In this document: positions 51,738 to 61,084 of the stretch, in pieces
Numbering within the stretch: position 1 is the stretch's first letter
How the letters are laid out: each line of letters opens with the position of its first letter
Assembly (NCBI GenBank): GCA_963576725.1
Contig: OY755243.1
Span: 74,050,106-74,114,105, forward strand
Source of the DNA: Azorinus chamasolen
Taxonomy: Eukaryota; Mollusca; Bivalvia; Cardiida; Solecurtidae
Direction: 5' to 3'
DNA: 64,000 bases
The notes under the pieces: model-generated
Seen by the model: the letters and a program-made list of their open reading frames with translations, nothing else
What the model was told of the DNA's origin: nothing
Database searches by the model: none
Program-made: the position numbers and the translations under genes

Positions 51738-51744
51738 TACTTGA

Positions 51745-51993
51745 TATAGACGCCTTTTCACGCGTTTTTCACGCACTTTTCACGCATTTTCATGCACTTT
51801 TCATGCACTTTTTACGCACTTTTCACGCCTTTGAAATCAGAGTAGACCCAGATAAGACATCGCCTCTGATCAGGGTTTTTAAGTTTGTCCATGGATTCTT
51901 GTAAATCTGATCCTACAGTTTCTGCCTAAGCCAAACTTTCCTGTATTCTGATGCCATTATAAAAACTAATCTAACTGATATTCGTAATATCAC
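51745..51993 (+). mobile_element. TTAA-1 element with expanded 11-bp array
   Basis: ATAGACGCCTTTTCACGC then the array, GACCCAGATAAGACATCG, GATCAGGGTTTTTAAG and ACTGATATTCG. Confidence 0.7.
51752..51832. repeat. 11-bp tandem expansion inside a TTAA-1 element
   Basis: Seven copies of TTTTCACGCAC-like units. An ordinary TTAA-1 element has one TTTTCACGCATTTGCAAAC at this place, so the array arose by local expansion of the subterminal region. Confidence 0.85.
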
Positions 51994-51995
51994 TC

Positions 51996-52197
51996 AGAGC
52001 AACAGATAAAAGTGCGTACTCAAATACTAAAATCGTCATTTCTCCACCAAACCCTATGTTGTGACCACTCTTTAGAATCGTCTTGAAGAGACGATTCTAA
52101 AGAGTGGTAACAACATAGGGTTTGGTGGAGAAATAAAGAAGTTATATTTGAAAATATTGTAATTTACGCATCTTATCTGGAGCTCTGTCAGTATTTC
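51996..52197. mobile_element. AG-1 element (complete)
   Basis: AGAGCAACAGATAAAAGTGC to GCATCTTATCTGGAGCTCTG; hairpin TTTCTCCACCAAACCCTATG with tip TCGTCTTGAAGAGACGA. Confidence 0.9.
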
Positions 52198-52376
52198 TAA
52201 CATGAAAAGGTTAGCTATATTTAAAAACCTATTGAAACTTGTTCATTTTGTCGCTGATACCCAGATTGCTAACATTGCTGATCACATATTCATGAGATAT
52301 TGATTTTATTCGTACTAGAAGGGTCGTAAAATTATCTTCTCTATTTATATCAACCTTGAAAATGGTTTAACACTTT

Positions 52377-52590
52377 CCGTCATATAAACGCCTTTTCACG
52401 CATTTGCATACAGAGCAGACCCTGATCAGATGGCTCCTATAGGAGCCATTTGATCAGGGTCTGCTCTGTTTGCTAACGGAATTTCGGAATCTAGTTTCTA
52501 AAATGGCTACAGTGTTATACTTTCCATATTTCATTATAACTATTGTATCTATGAAAGTTGGACTAAATATAGAACATGCACATGGTTTAA
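52377..52590 (+). mobile_element. TTAA-1b element, fully paired hairpin
   Basis: TTAACACTTTCCGTCATATA to ACATGCACATGGTTTAA; CAGACCCTGATCAGATGGCT and right arm GCCATTTGATCAGGGTCTG. Confidence 0.88.
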
Positions 52591-52695
52591 ACATTTGTTT
52601 GATTTTTAACTCTTAGTGATTTGTGATTGCCTATGCTAAAAGTTTGGGTCAAAATAAGATGACTTTGATAAACGTTATATCTTGTCATGTAAGCT

Positions 52696-52815
52696 TTAAC
52701 CCATTCCCTTATATTGACACCTCTGTAACAGTCACTTTTTGAAACCATTGTGATAATTAGATCATTTGCTCATATAGCACAATAGTTTCAAAACTACACA
52801 TTTCTAAATTTTCCC
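52696..52815. mobile_element. TTAA-2 half-element fused to the 60-bp satellite
   Basis: TTAACCCATTCCCTTATATT, GAAACCATTGTGATAATTAG, GTTTCAAAACTACACATTTC then satellite; the TTAA-2 right end is absent. Confidence 0.75.
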
Positions 52816-53654
52816 GGGGAGCATACCCCGGACCCCTATAGCCATTGTGCGTACGCTACATTTGGATTCAGCTCCGCTCCTGGTAGGGGAGCATGTCCCG
52901 GTTCCCTATAACCACGGTTCGTACGCTACATTTGGATTCAACTCCGCTCCTGGTAAGGGAGCATGTCCCGGTTCCCTATAACCACGGTGCGTACGCTACA
53001 TTTGGATTCAGCTCCGCTCCTGGTTGGGCAGCATGCCCCGGTTCCCTATAGTCATGGTGCGTGCGCTACATTTGGATTCAGCTCCGCTCCTGGTAGGACA
53101 GCATGCCCCGGTTCCCTATAGTCATGGTGCGTGCGCTACATTTGGATTCAGCTCCGCTCCTGTGAGGGGAGCATGTCCCGGTTCCCTATAGTCATGGTGC
53201 GTGCGCTACATTTTGATTCAGCTCCGCTCCTGGTAGGGCAGCATGCCCCGGTTCCCTATAACCACGATGCGTACGCTACATTTGGATTCAACTCCGCTCC
53301 TGGTAAGGGAGCATGCCCCGGTTCCCTATAACCATGGTGCGTACGCTACATTTGGATTCAACTCCGCTCCTGGTAAGGGAGCATGCCCCGGTTCCCTATA
53401 AACATGGTGCGTACGCTACATTTGGATGCAGCTCCGCTCCTGGTAGGGCAGCATGCCCCGGTTCCCTATAGTCATGGTGCGTGTGCTACATTTGGATTCA
53501 GCTCCGCTCCTGGTAGTGCAGCATGCCCCGGACCCCTATAGCCATGGTGCGTGTGCTACATTTGGATTCAGCTCCGCTCCTGGTAGGGCAGCATGCCCCG
53601 GTTCCCTATAGTCATGGTGCGTGCGCTACATTTGGATTCAGCTCCGCTCCTGGT
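52816..53654. repeat. 60-bp satellite array, ~14 units
   Basis: The unit (for example GCATGCCCCGGTTCCCTATA then CATGGTGCGTACGCTACATT then TGGATTCAGCTCCGCTCCTG) repeats exactly every 60 bases, with 0-6 differences between units. The unit length is divisible by 3, which explains the apparent open frames, but no start, splice signal or family resemblance supports coding. Confidence 0.95.
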
Positions 53655-53764
53655 TAGGATCCTGATCAGACGCCGACTTACTCGACGTCTCATCTGGGCC
53701 CAAACTGTTTGTGTAGGTAAGCACTCCTGTAGGAGTCGACTGATCAGGGCCTGCTCTATTTTTG
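53655..53764. repeat. TTAA-4 hairpin followed by a TTAA-1 hairpin
   Basis: GGATCCTGATCAGACGCCGA / CGACGTCTCATCTGGGCCC then CACTCCTGTAGGAGTCGACT and GATCAGGGCCTGCTC. Confidence 0.65.
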
Positions 53765-53777
53765 ATGAAATAATATA

Positions 53778-54018
53778 CAGCTGACTTACGATATATCGAG
53801 CTCGGATAACTCGAACTTCGAGATAACTCGACCTAAATGTTCAGTCCTTCCAAAACATACAATACAGCATTGCTCTAAAATGTATAACTACGCATATCTA
53901 GAAACACATGTGACAGCTTTATGCAGGTGTAAAGTAATGCTGAAAGCTCCTACAGGAGCTTTCAGCATTACTTTACATCTGCATTAAGCTTGAAGTTCGA
54001 GTTATCGAAGTTCAACTG
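53778..54018. mobile_element. TA-2 element (complete)
   Basis: TA-CAGCTGACTTACGATATATC to GTTATCGAAGTTCAACTG-TA; near-perfect hairpin GCTGAAAGCTCCTACAGGAG. Confidence 0.88.
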
Positions 54019-54529
54019 TACATGTAAATATAATTATAGCTTTTGCCATGGCCAACGTATAATGAGAATGTGTTCTTTTACCATTATAACAATCAGCTAA
54101 TAGATATTCATAACTATTAATGACAGACATGTAATTCACTCATTTAGTAATTAATTATTAAACAGCATAGCAACTGACGAATTCGAATGGTTTTGGCAAA
54201 CAGTTTGTATTCAGATTAGATGTTGAGTAATCACGGTCCAGTTATCTGACACACTGATGACACTTTTACATGCAAAACGAGCTAGGCAGCGCTTTGCATA
54301 AAATTGAAAAAAAAGAAGGTTTTTCTGTAGACGACTATTTGCTAAAAGCCTCTCCGGGATGAATATATTAAAATATGATATTCAGCAATGGCTCCATACT
54401 ACCCAACTTTAAGCTTTAAGCTTTGTCACATAGCTTGGATCATGATGAGAAGCTGAGTAACTCCTCTGACCAAATACACGTCAAGTCACGCTTAACAGGA
54501 TAACAGCTCCTGACCGACAATGAAAAACA
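54019..54529. other. Intergenic, one weak TTAA-4 scrap
   Basis: GGCAAACAGTTTGTATTCAG near 54197 is a decayed arm; no gene. Confidence 0.4.
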
Positions 54530-54720
54530 GCTCCGCCCCCTCCCCTCTCTCTTTTCTCTCTCTATCTCTGCATCTGTCTGTCTGCCTGTCTCTCGCTCTC
54601 TCCTCTCCCCACCCATTCTCTCTCTCTCTTTCTCTGTGTATTTCTTACTTTTCTCTTTCTCTCAATTTGTTTCTGCTCTTTCTTTCTTTCTCTCTCTCTC
54701 TTATTTCCCTCTCTTAATAT
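54530..54720. repeat. CT-rich low-complexity tract
   Basis: Nearly pure pyrimidine sequence with TCTCTCTC blocks. It forms a serine/leucine-only open frame with no coding merit. Confidence 0.9.
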
Positions 54721-54895
54721 TTTGATACATGTGTATGCGTGTATAAGTATATATGTGTCTATCTAATAGTTCATGTCTCCAAACCAGCAACCTTATTAAT
54801 TATAGTGAGTGTACATTGCTACAGTGTACGACTGTTGCGTGTAATGTTTATCCTGTATGCACTCCGCTGAAGCTTGAACAAGTCGCATGTAAGCC

Positions 54896-54975
54896 AGGAG
54901 CGTAGCTGAATCCAAATGTAATGCACGCACCGTGGCTATAGGGACCCGGGGGCAGTACCCCACCCACGGGGAATT
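54896..54975. repeat. Single reverse-oriented copy of the 60-bp satellite unit
   Basis: GGAGCGTAGCTGAATCCAAA...GCACCGTGGCTATAGGGACC is the reverse complement of one unit of the array at 52816-53654. It directly abuts a TTAA-2 half-element (54980-55119). Confidence 0.8.
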
Positions 54976-54979
54976 TTAA

Positions 54980-55119
54980 AAATATGTAGTTTTGAAACCA
55001 TTGTGATAAATAGGGCATTTATTCACATAGGAGAAATGCTCTATTTATCACAATGGTTTCAAAAGGTGACTTTAAAACACAGAAGCGTCAAAAGGCGTCG
55101 ATATGAGGGAATGGGTTAA
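54980..55119. mobile_element. TTAA-2 half-element fused to a satellite unit
   Basis: GTAGTTTTGAAACCATTGTG, GAGAAATGCTCTATTTATCA, ATGAGGGAATGGGTTAA. The 125 bases that follow match those after 21561. Confidence 0.8.
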
Positions 55120-55505
55120 AGCTTACATGACAAGACAGGACGTTTATCAAAGTCTATTCCCCTTAGCCTTCGATTTTTTGTTCCATTTTGTCCATAGTAA
55201 TATGTTCACGTTTCCAATTGCGTAAGTGCGTATCACCCCTGTAAGTAAATCTTGCTTCATATCAAAAGTTGAGCAGGTACATTTTCAACAGGATTGTGGT
55301 GAACCTCTTGAATCCGGACAACGGGTAAACCGTCATTTTCCAAACAGTGTAGATCCAGAACAGATGGCTTCCAGGATCACTGTCTGAGCAGTTCGTCATT
55401 CAACACCTTGTAGCAAATTTAACCAGCTCCAACTGAATGCACTCTGCCTTTAAATAATAATAGTCGTCTGTTCATGCATTCAAAGGTTTAACATTGGTTG
55501 ATTAT

Positions 55506-55676
55506 TTAACCCTTAGCATGCTGGATATTAAAATGATGTAGTATTTGATGGTCTATTGGATTTAATGACACACAGTGCAGACCCCGATCGGAGGGTTGCC
55601 ACTCGAGCCCTTTGATCAGGAGCTGCACAGGTTGCCGTAGGAATAATTTTACGGACACTTTTTTATTGCTGCTTAA
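55506..55676. mobile_element. TTAA-6 element
   Basis: TTAACCCTTAGCATGCTGGA; AGACCCCGATCGGAGGG / CCCTTTGATCAGGAGC; its right TTAA is shared with the next element. Confidence 0.75.
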
Positions 55677-55892
55677 CCCTTCGCTTAAGTGAAGACCCAG
55701 ATGAGACAGCTCCTGTGGGAGCTGTCTCATCAGGGTCTGCATTATTTACAAGTTGATTGTGCAACCAGTGCACTCCACAGCAGCGATTGCACACCGAAGT
55801 ACTTGTACACAGCGAAGATATATGTAATTATACAACAGGGAATGGGTAAAGAAGGGGAAATGTGTTTTAAAATTCAGCAAGCGAAGGTTTAA
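55673..55892 (+). mobile_element. TTAA-5 element (reverse orientation)
   Basis: TTAACCCTTCGCTT, GACCCAGATGAGACAGCTCC and right arm with A-A mismatch, AATTCAGCAAGCGAAGG to TTTAA. Confidence 0.88.
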
Positions 55893-56065
55893 GACATGTC
55901 CTACTGTACTCTTCACATCCATTAGGATATAGATCCAGTGAGATAAGAATCACTTGAGATTCTATTTTTCTAATGATTCCATCTTTCTCACTGACCTGGT
56001 TCTGTAGTGTTGGTCATTATGTCTGCAAGACCGGAAATCAGGCACTGAAATAAATATCATTATCT

Positions 56066-56232
56066 GTCCTTAAGACAAGTGGTTGCTTAATGCAGGGTGA
56101 ACGTCATGCAGAAAGCTCCTCTGGGAGCTTTCTGCATGACTTTCAACCTGCATTAAACAGTCACATGTTTTTGAAAACCATTGCTTAATTCTTCTTTACT
56201 AAAACTTCGAATTATTGAGGCATTACTGCAGT
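56066..56232. mobile_element. TA-1b hairpin element
   Basis: AAGTGGTTGCTTAATGCAGG, GCAGAAAGCTCCTCTGGGAG; right end ACTAAAACTTCGAATTATTG resembles TA-3 rather than TA-1. Confidence 0.7.
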
Positions 56233-56484
56233 TAATTTTTAAAATCCATTGACAGCGGATGCAACAAACAGACTCCAAGTAACCAATGTGAGATCTGCTT
56301 CAACACTGTTGAACATTATTTAGCATCTGTAATAACGTACTCTTTACGATTTGAGCGTAGCATGCTAAAAGGGAAAGAAATACGAAACTCCTGATTGAAT
56401 AAATACACAATTATTCGGTACATTAAGCGTGCAACATGTGCGGAGTTTCGATCTGGTCACCCTCTTTCCTGGATGGATCTTCCA

Positions 56485-56744
56485 TTAATCCTTTCCTTCA
56501 AAGAAACTCCTTATCACATATTTTACAAACAGAGTAGACCCAGATCAGACAGCTCTTGAAGGAGCTGTCTGATCAGATCCTGCTCTGTTTGTATATAGAA
56601 TCTTATAGATTTGATTTTAAAGTTTCAACTACAATGTATGATGGAATTTTTTTACATTTTCCATGTTCCATTTTATCGATTCTGTCCATGAATATTAATG
56701 AGGTAATACAATCTTGGATATTTGATAAACAGGGAAAGGGCTAA
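56485..56744 (+). mobile_element. TTAA-1b element, covaried stem
   Basis: TTAATCCTTTCCTTCAAAG to CAGGGAAAGGGCTAA; GATCAGACAGCTCTTGAAGG / AGCTGTCTGATC. Confidence 0.85.
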
Positions 56745-56815
56745 ACTTAAAATAGAATGTCAATCATTATAGGCAGACATCGGAATATGATGCTACAAAG
56801 TCACTTAGTAAATTA

Positions 56816-57019
56816 CAGTAAAAGCTCACTAAACCGGAGCTGTAGTAGAGAAGCATATATATACTTTTAGGCAGGTGACTGCTTAATGCAGGGTGAAAGC
56901 CATGCAGAAAGCTCATGGAGGAGCTTTCTGAACACCTTTCACCCTGCATTAAGCTGCCATCTAATTCCAATACCGATATTTATACTAAATTGAACGTCCT
57001 GCTTAGATAGGTTTGACTG
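56816..57019. mobile_element. TA-1b element
   Basis: CAGTAAAAGCTCACTAAACC to GCTTAGATAGGTTTGACTG-TA; hairpin GCAGAAAGCTCATGGAGGAG. Confidence 0.88.
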
Positions 57020-57131
57020 TATATTCCCGAAAGGCATTAGCATGCTAAAACAGTATTACTGCCATTTCAAATATGATTATAAAATGTAAGACCCTTTTAA
57101 TTATCTTGTTATCAGTATTTGGCGCTTTAAG

Positions 57132-57160
57132 TTTTGTCTCGCCCAAAAAGGCGGGACAAT
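57132..57160. repeat. Short hairpin TTGTCTCGCC/GGCGGGACAA
   Basis: Ten-base arms with a 6-base A-rich loop; not part of a recognised family here. Confidence 0.6.
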
Positions 57161-57261
57161 CTGGAAGTCGGCGTCACACTTTCATCATCACCGGTAAAAG
57201 AAAAACGCAGTAATTGTATTTTAAAAACATTTTAACAAAATTCTTCACCACAGGAAATGAT

Positions 57262-57345
57262 TCGTAAGACAAACAATGCAGATCCAGAACAAACGGCTCC
57301 CCAAAGATCCCTTTTGATCTGGATCTACACTGTCTTTTATACTCG
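57262..57345. repeat. TTAA-6 hairpin
   Basis: GACAAACAATGCAGATCCAG, ACGGCTCCCCAAAGATCCC, GATCTGGATCTACACTGTC. Confidence 0.7.
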
Positions 57346-57352
57346 GTTACCG

Positions 57353-57541
57353 CACATTAAGGCCTCTGTAAAAGTCATACATAAAAGTCATTGTGATAAA
57401 AAAAGAGCAAATTATATATTTATCACAATGGTTTCAAATCCACCCAATTCTAACATTTCATTGTTTCTATTAAATGCTCTATTTCAGTAGAATTATTCAA
57501 AGGAGTTTGGTCTAAAAATAGCCTATGAGGTAATTGGTTAA
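57353..57541. mobile_element. TTAA-2 element, left end altered
   Basis: CATTAAGGCCTCTGTAAAAG, GTGATAAAAAAAGAGCAAAT, ATGAGGTAATTGGTTAA. Confidence 0.75.
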
Positions 57542-57737
57542 CCCTTTCCTCCATAAATACGCCTTTATACGCCTCTGTAAAATTCACTTCTTGAAACCAT
57601 TGTGATATAGGAGCAAATGCTCTATTTATCTTAATGGTTTCAAACTACAAAGTTTCCTGTTCTCTAGTTAATGCTCCTTTTCGGTAGATTTATTCAAAGT
57701 GGTTGGATCTAAAAATAGCCTATGAGGTAATGGGTTA
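57538..57737. mobile_element. TTAA-2 element sharing one TTAA with its neighbour
   Basis: TTAACCCTTTCCTCCATAAA to ATGAGGTAATGGGTTAA; left hairpin arm deleted (GTGATATAGGAGCAAATGC). Confidence 0.88.
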
Positions 57738-57959
57738 AGGGTTATGACAGACGCAAGCATAACGCATCACATAATTTCTATTGTATAAAATAAGACAAGA
57801 TAATACTGTATATTATTATTGTATACACTGTATTACAATATGCAGTTAGAAAAAATATTAATATTTGGCCTGCTGACCTAAATTTTGTTTGCACAATATT
57901 CGTCTACATACTTCGTTTTCATCAACACAAGGTGTTTGCAATTTGTGTACAAACAATGC

Positions 57960-58045
57960 AACCGGAGTAACACATATGTTGGATCCTCATGAAACACTAA
58001 TATTTTCGACCTCTCATGTGGATCCAAACATTTTACAAAAGTGCA
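57960..58045. repeat. TTAA-4-like degenerate hairpin
   Basis: ATGTTGGATCCTCATGAAAC / CTCTCATGTGGATCCAAAC. Confidence 0.55.
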
Positions 58046-58253
58046 AAGTTTCCCCTTGCATGAGGTTATATGATCTAAAAGGCATACCTTATCTTCGTAA
58101 GGCACAGTCACGCCCTGGCAACGTTTCACATTCTACAAAAATATATTATGGTTTTTATGTATATGCATATTATTACAACATCTGCAAAATGATGAGCTTG
58201 GACTCGTCTTACGATCATACGACGATACGCATCTAATTTACAAAATGTGTCAT

Positions 58254-58481
58254 TTAACCCATTTCCTCATATTGACGACTTTTGACGACTCTGCAAAAGT
58301 CACTTTGTGAAACCATTGTGATAAATAGAGCATTTGCTCCCATAGGAGCAAATGCTCTTTTTATCACAATAGTTTCAAACAACCAAAATTCTAAAGTTTT
58401 CCTTTTCTCTAGTTAATGCTCCTTTTCGGTAGATTTATTCAGGGGTTGTATCTTAAAATAGCCTATGAGGTAATGGGTTAA
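58254..58481. mobile_element. TTAA-2 element (complete)
   Basis: TTAACCCATTTCCTCATATT to ATGAGGTAATGGGTTAA; hairpin GAGCATTTGCTCCCATAGGA. Confidence 0.92.
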
Positions 58482-58522
58482 GACGCATACCGATATTATC
58501 ACTCACCATTGCATGCTTACAT

Positions 58523-58745
58523 TTAAACCTTTACTCCATGAATATTTATGTAAGAAACATTGACATATTGTATGCCAAATAGGTCCATTTTCAAAATGGC
58601 ACATAAGCACAGGAAAGATTGCCCATGGCAGAGTCTGTGATATCAGATCTATATAATTCCATAAGCAAACATCATATCCTGGTCAGATGGCTCCTATTCT
58701 GTTTGCCAAGGCGCTAAAATATGTATCCATTGAGTAAAGGGTTAA
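58523..58745 (-). mobile_element. TTAA-1 element, hairpin deleted
   Basis: TTAAACCTTTACTCCATGAA to TTGAGTAAAGGGTTAA; only TGGTCAGATGGCTCC of the stem is left. Confidence 0.8.
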
Positions 58746-58919
58746 GGCTAGATACGTACAACAGAAATAATCGTTTAGTCTAACATACAACGATCGGATC
58801 CGGATGTGTCAGTCGTACGATCGTCCGTATGACGAGTCACTGAAGTCTAACAAATAAAACCTTAACAAATAAGTACACCGGTACAAATAAGACTTGACCA
58901 TCGGTACAAGTAAAACTTT

Positions 58920-59279
58920 TACACTGATGACTTCGTGATTACTCATTAACAGAATATTTATAATGGCCGACGCTCACAGGAGATTTGGTCATGGTAGAAA
59001 CTGTAGAACCAGTATCCATGCTTATAAAACGTTTTAGTTGAGTCTGATTTCGTTCTCATGTTTTTGATTGGTCAGATTTGAGCCTTTGGCTCAAATCTGA
59101 CCAATCAAAAACTTGAGAACGAACTCAGACTCAACAAAAAAAGCTTTATAAGCATGGACCCTGGTCTATATTTTACTTCTATAGCAAACAGAGCAAATCC
59201 TGATTAGAAGGCTTCTACAGGAGCCGTCTGATCTGGATCTATTGTATTTGCTAAAGTGTCAAAAGCAGGAAAGGGTTCA
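58920..59279 (-). mobile_element. TTAA-1 element interrupted by IR-1
   Basis: ACTGATGACTTCGTGATTAC left, IR-1 inside, then GATTAGAAGGCTTCTACAGG hairpin and GCAGGAAAGGGTTCAA. It ends 40 bases from the PAQR copy B stop codon. Confidence 0.75.
59007..59169. mobile_element. IR-1: long foldback element, ~70-base arms
   Basis: Arms TCCATGCTTATAAA...GAGTCTGATTTCGTTCTCA...GGTCAGATTTGAGCC and complement, separated by TTT. No hairpin-family core. Related decayed copy at 17222-17335. Confidence 0.85.
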
Positions 59280-59318
59280 AGAACTTTGTAAGTTATGAGA
59301 ATGGACGCAAAAAAGATC

Positions 59319-60335
59319 TCAATCCGTCTTCTCATCTTGTAATAATCTGGCTTCCATTGTTCTTTTTAACAAACGAACTATCACCATACACCCGATCAAG
59401 TAAGCCAAATACACCACTAATTCCCCAGACAAAGAATGGTCATTGTGTCTTGAATGTAACATACCAGTTTCAAGAGAATCTATGTGCCCAGCCTCAAATT
59501 GTAATATCCTTGACATGGCTTGAAATATATGGAACACTTGGTGACCTTGACCGATGACGTCAAACTTGCCTGGATACAGCTTTTCCGGTAGATGGCTTGA
59601 GAAAAAGAATAAACACAGTACCAAAGTGGATACCCATCGTCCATGATGATTGAGTGACGTCACTGAACATTCTGGATCAGTTATGCAGGGTACCAATTTG
59701 GAAAACAGAATAAGTAAGGACGGTGACACGGCGAGGGCACCAGAAACCAGCTGAATCAATTTTCGCCGTGGAGGGTAAGGTCTCCGATATTTCAGCTTCG
59801 CCAAAGAGCATCCGACCACATAAACCATTCCAAAGGTCACGCTCATGACTGAATAATATGGCCGCAGTGTGGTATATAACCAGTCCGGACTGCATGTATA
59901 CAGCAACAAAGTGTTTGAACTGATGTTGCCGAGCCCTATACCTATATAATCCAGTTGAAAGCACAAGTAGTGAAGGCGTGGTGATTTCGAATGGAATACG
60001 TGCGCAAACGCACTCAGCAAAACACATGCTGTTGAAGCTAGTCCAAAGGCAACAAAAGGCCAAGTGTTTGGATTACCGTCAAACGTGTCGACAATGAAGA
60101 AGCGATGTATGAATACAAAAGCCGCGAGAAGATGTGTCCAGATGTTGATGAGTTCATTATTTAGCTGGAATGCACTCAAGCAGTAAAATGTCCATGGTTT
60201 ATTCGCCGGTCGGTATCCAGACTCGACTCCTGGTTCCCGGAAAATCAGACGAACCTTGCTGGCCGGTAGGGTAGGCTGGGAAGAAAGTGTGTGCTTAAGC
60301 CTGTGCACCACTTGGAGCAGAGAAGAAGGTCCCAT
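59319..60335 (-). CDS. PAQR7/PAQR8-like: Membrane progestin receptor-like protein (PAQR family), copy B
   Basis: 338 residues in one open exon. It is collinear with copy A and about two-thirds identical over the first 70 residues. Motifs: EPGVESGYRP (34-43), NNELINIWTH (59-68), SAFAHVFHSKSP (108-119), QLDYIGIG (127-134), PEKLYPGKFDVIGQGHQVFH (250-269). Predicted zinc residues are Ser108, His112, Asp129, His265 and His269, all kept. The usual N-E-T before the first membrane segment is N-E-L here, so one family position has changed. The C-terminal loop has a His-rich stretch (HSRHNDH) absent from copy A. Same strand and same gene structure as copy A, 13.6 kb upstream of it in transcription order, so this is a tandem duplication rather than a retrocopy. 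Ligand unknown. Confidence 0.95.
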   Translation of the reverse strand: MGPSSLLQVVHRLKHTLSSQPTLPASKVRLIFREPGVESGYRPANKPWTFYCLSAFQLNNELINIWTHLLAAFVFIHRFFIVDTFDGNPNTWPFVAFGLASTACVLLSAFAHVFHSKSPRLHYLCFQLDYIGIGLGNISSNTLLLYTCSPDWLYTTLRPYYSVMSVTFGMVYVVGCSLAKLKYRRPYPPRRKLIQLVSGALAVSPSLLILFSKLVPCITDPECSVTSLNHHGRWVSTLVLCLFFFSSHLPEKLYPGKFDVIGQGHQVFHIFQAMSRILQFEAGHIDSLETGMLHSRHNDHSLSGELVVYLAYLIGCMVIVRLLKRTMEARLLQDEKTD

Positions 60336-60356
60336 CGCATACCAGTTTCACTGACT
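60336..60356 (-). other. 5'UTR part and splice acceptor of PAQR copy B
   Basis: Minus-strand tttcttttatttacag precedes a 21-base leader before ATG. This is nearly the same spacing as in copy A, so the 5'UTR intron predates the duplication. Confidence 0.7.
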
Positions 60357-60518
60357 CTGTAAATAAAAGAAATGTATATAGTGGAGAACAATGTAAGTAA
60401 ACAGAGTAAACTTAATGGGTAAGTATATTATGACAAGAGACAATGGTTTATTTTGTAAACATGACCTGGTACAGTCGATAATCAATAACAAAGGAATTCA
60501 AGATAAATATTTGCATAC

Positions 60519-60888
60519 AACAGAACTTGTCCTAAACTGCCTTTCATTTATTGGACATAGGAGTTTTAGAATACAGGTAGTTGCTTAATGCAGGACAACA
60601 GTAATGCAGGAAGCTCCTATACGGGCTTTCTGCTTTATGTCTGACCTGCATTACAGACCCACAACTATACAGTAAAACCTCTCTAATTAGCTGGTATTTA
60701 GGAAAGGTGGTTGCTTAAAGCAAGGTGAAAGTAAAACAGAACGCTCCTATAGGAGCGTTCTATTTTACTTTCACCTTGCTTTAAGCATCCACCTGCCTTT
60801 AACACAAAATACTTGATGTAATTTAGTGGTCGTTATAGAAAGTTTTACTGTACTTCCTTTTTATGGCCGCTTAAGATAGGTTCTACTG
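60519..60888. mobile_element. TA-1 element with TA-1c inserted
   Basis: ACAGAACTTGTCCTAAACTG left, hairpin GCAGGAAGCTCCTATACGGG, interrupted at 60670, right part TATGGCCGCTTAAGATAGG to TTCTACTG. Confidence 0.85.
60670..60850. mobile_element. TA-1c element, nested
   Basis: CAGTAAAACCTCTCTAATTA to TTATAGAAAGTTTTACTG; hairpin AACAGAACGCTCCTATAGGA. Confidence 0.92.
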
Positions 60889-61084
60889 TATTCCAATGTT
60901 TTACCACACCCATATAGCGGTTCATCCCATTATATCTCATGTTCAGAAGTATCTCTATTTAAAGTTACCCTTTGAATGTATCGGTAAAACATACATTTGT
61001 ATTACACCGATACATTCACAGGGTTGCGTATCATATATCAGGGCTTTGCTAACAATGCATGCAAATCAAGACCGGTAGCTGTTT

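Noticed and set aside
53131..53784. Open frames with a 20-residue repeat
   Set aside because: The 60-bp satellite has a length divisible by 3, which makes chance periodic frames; no start context or splice support.
54520..54717. Ser/Leu-only frame of 65 residues
   Set aside because: Pure CT tract.
57889..58236. 115-residue plus-strand frame
   Set aside because: Overlaps a decayed TTAA-4 hairpin and low-complexity sequence; no domain, no splice context.
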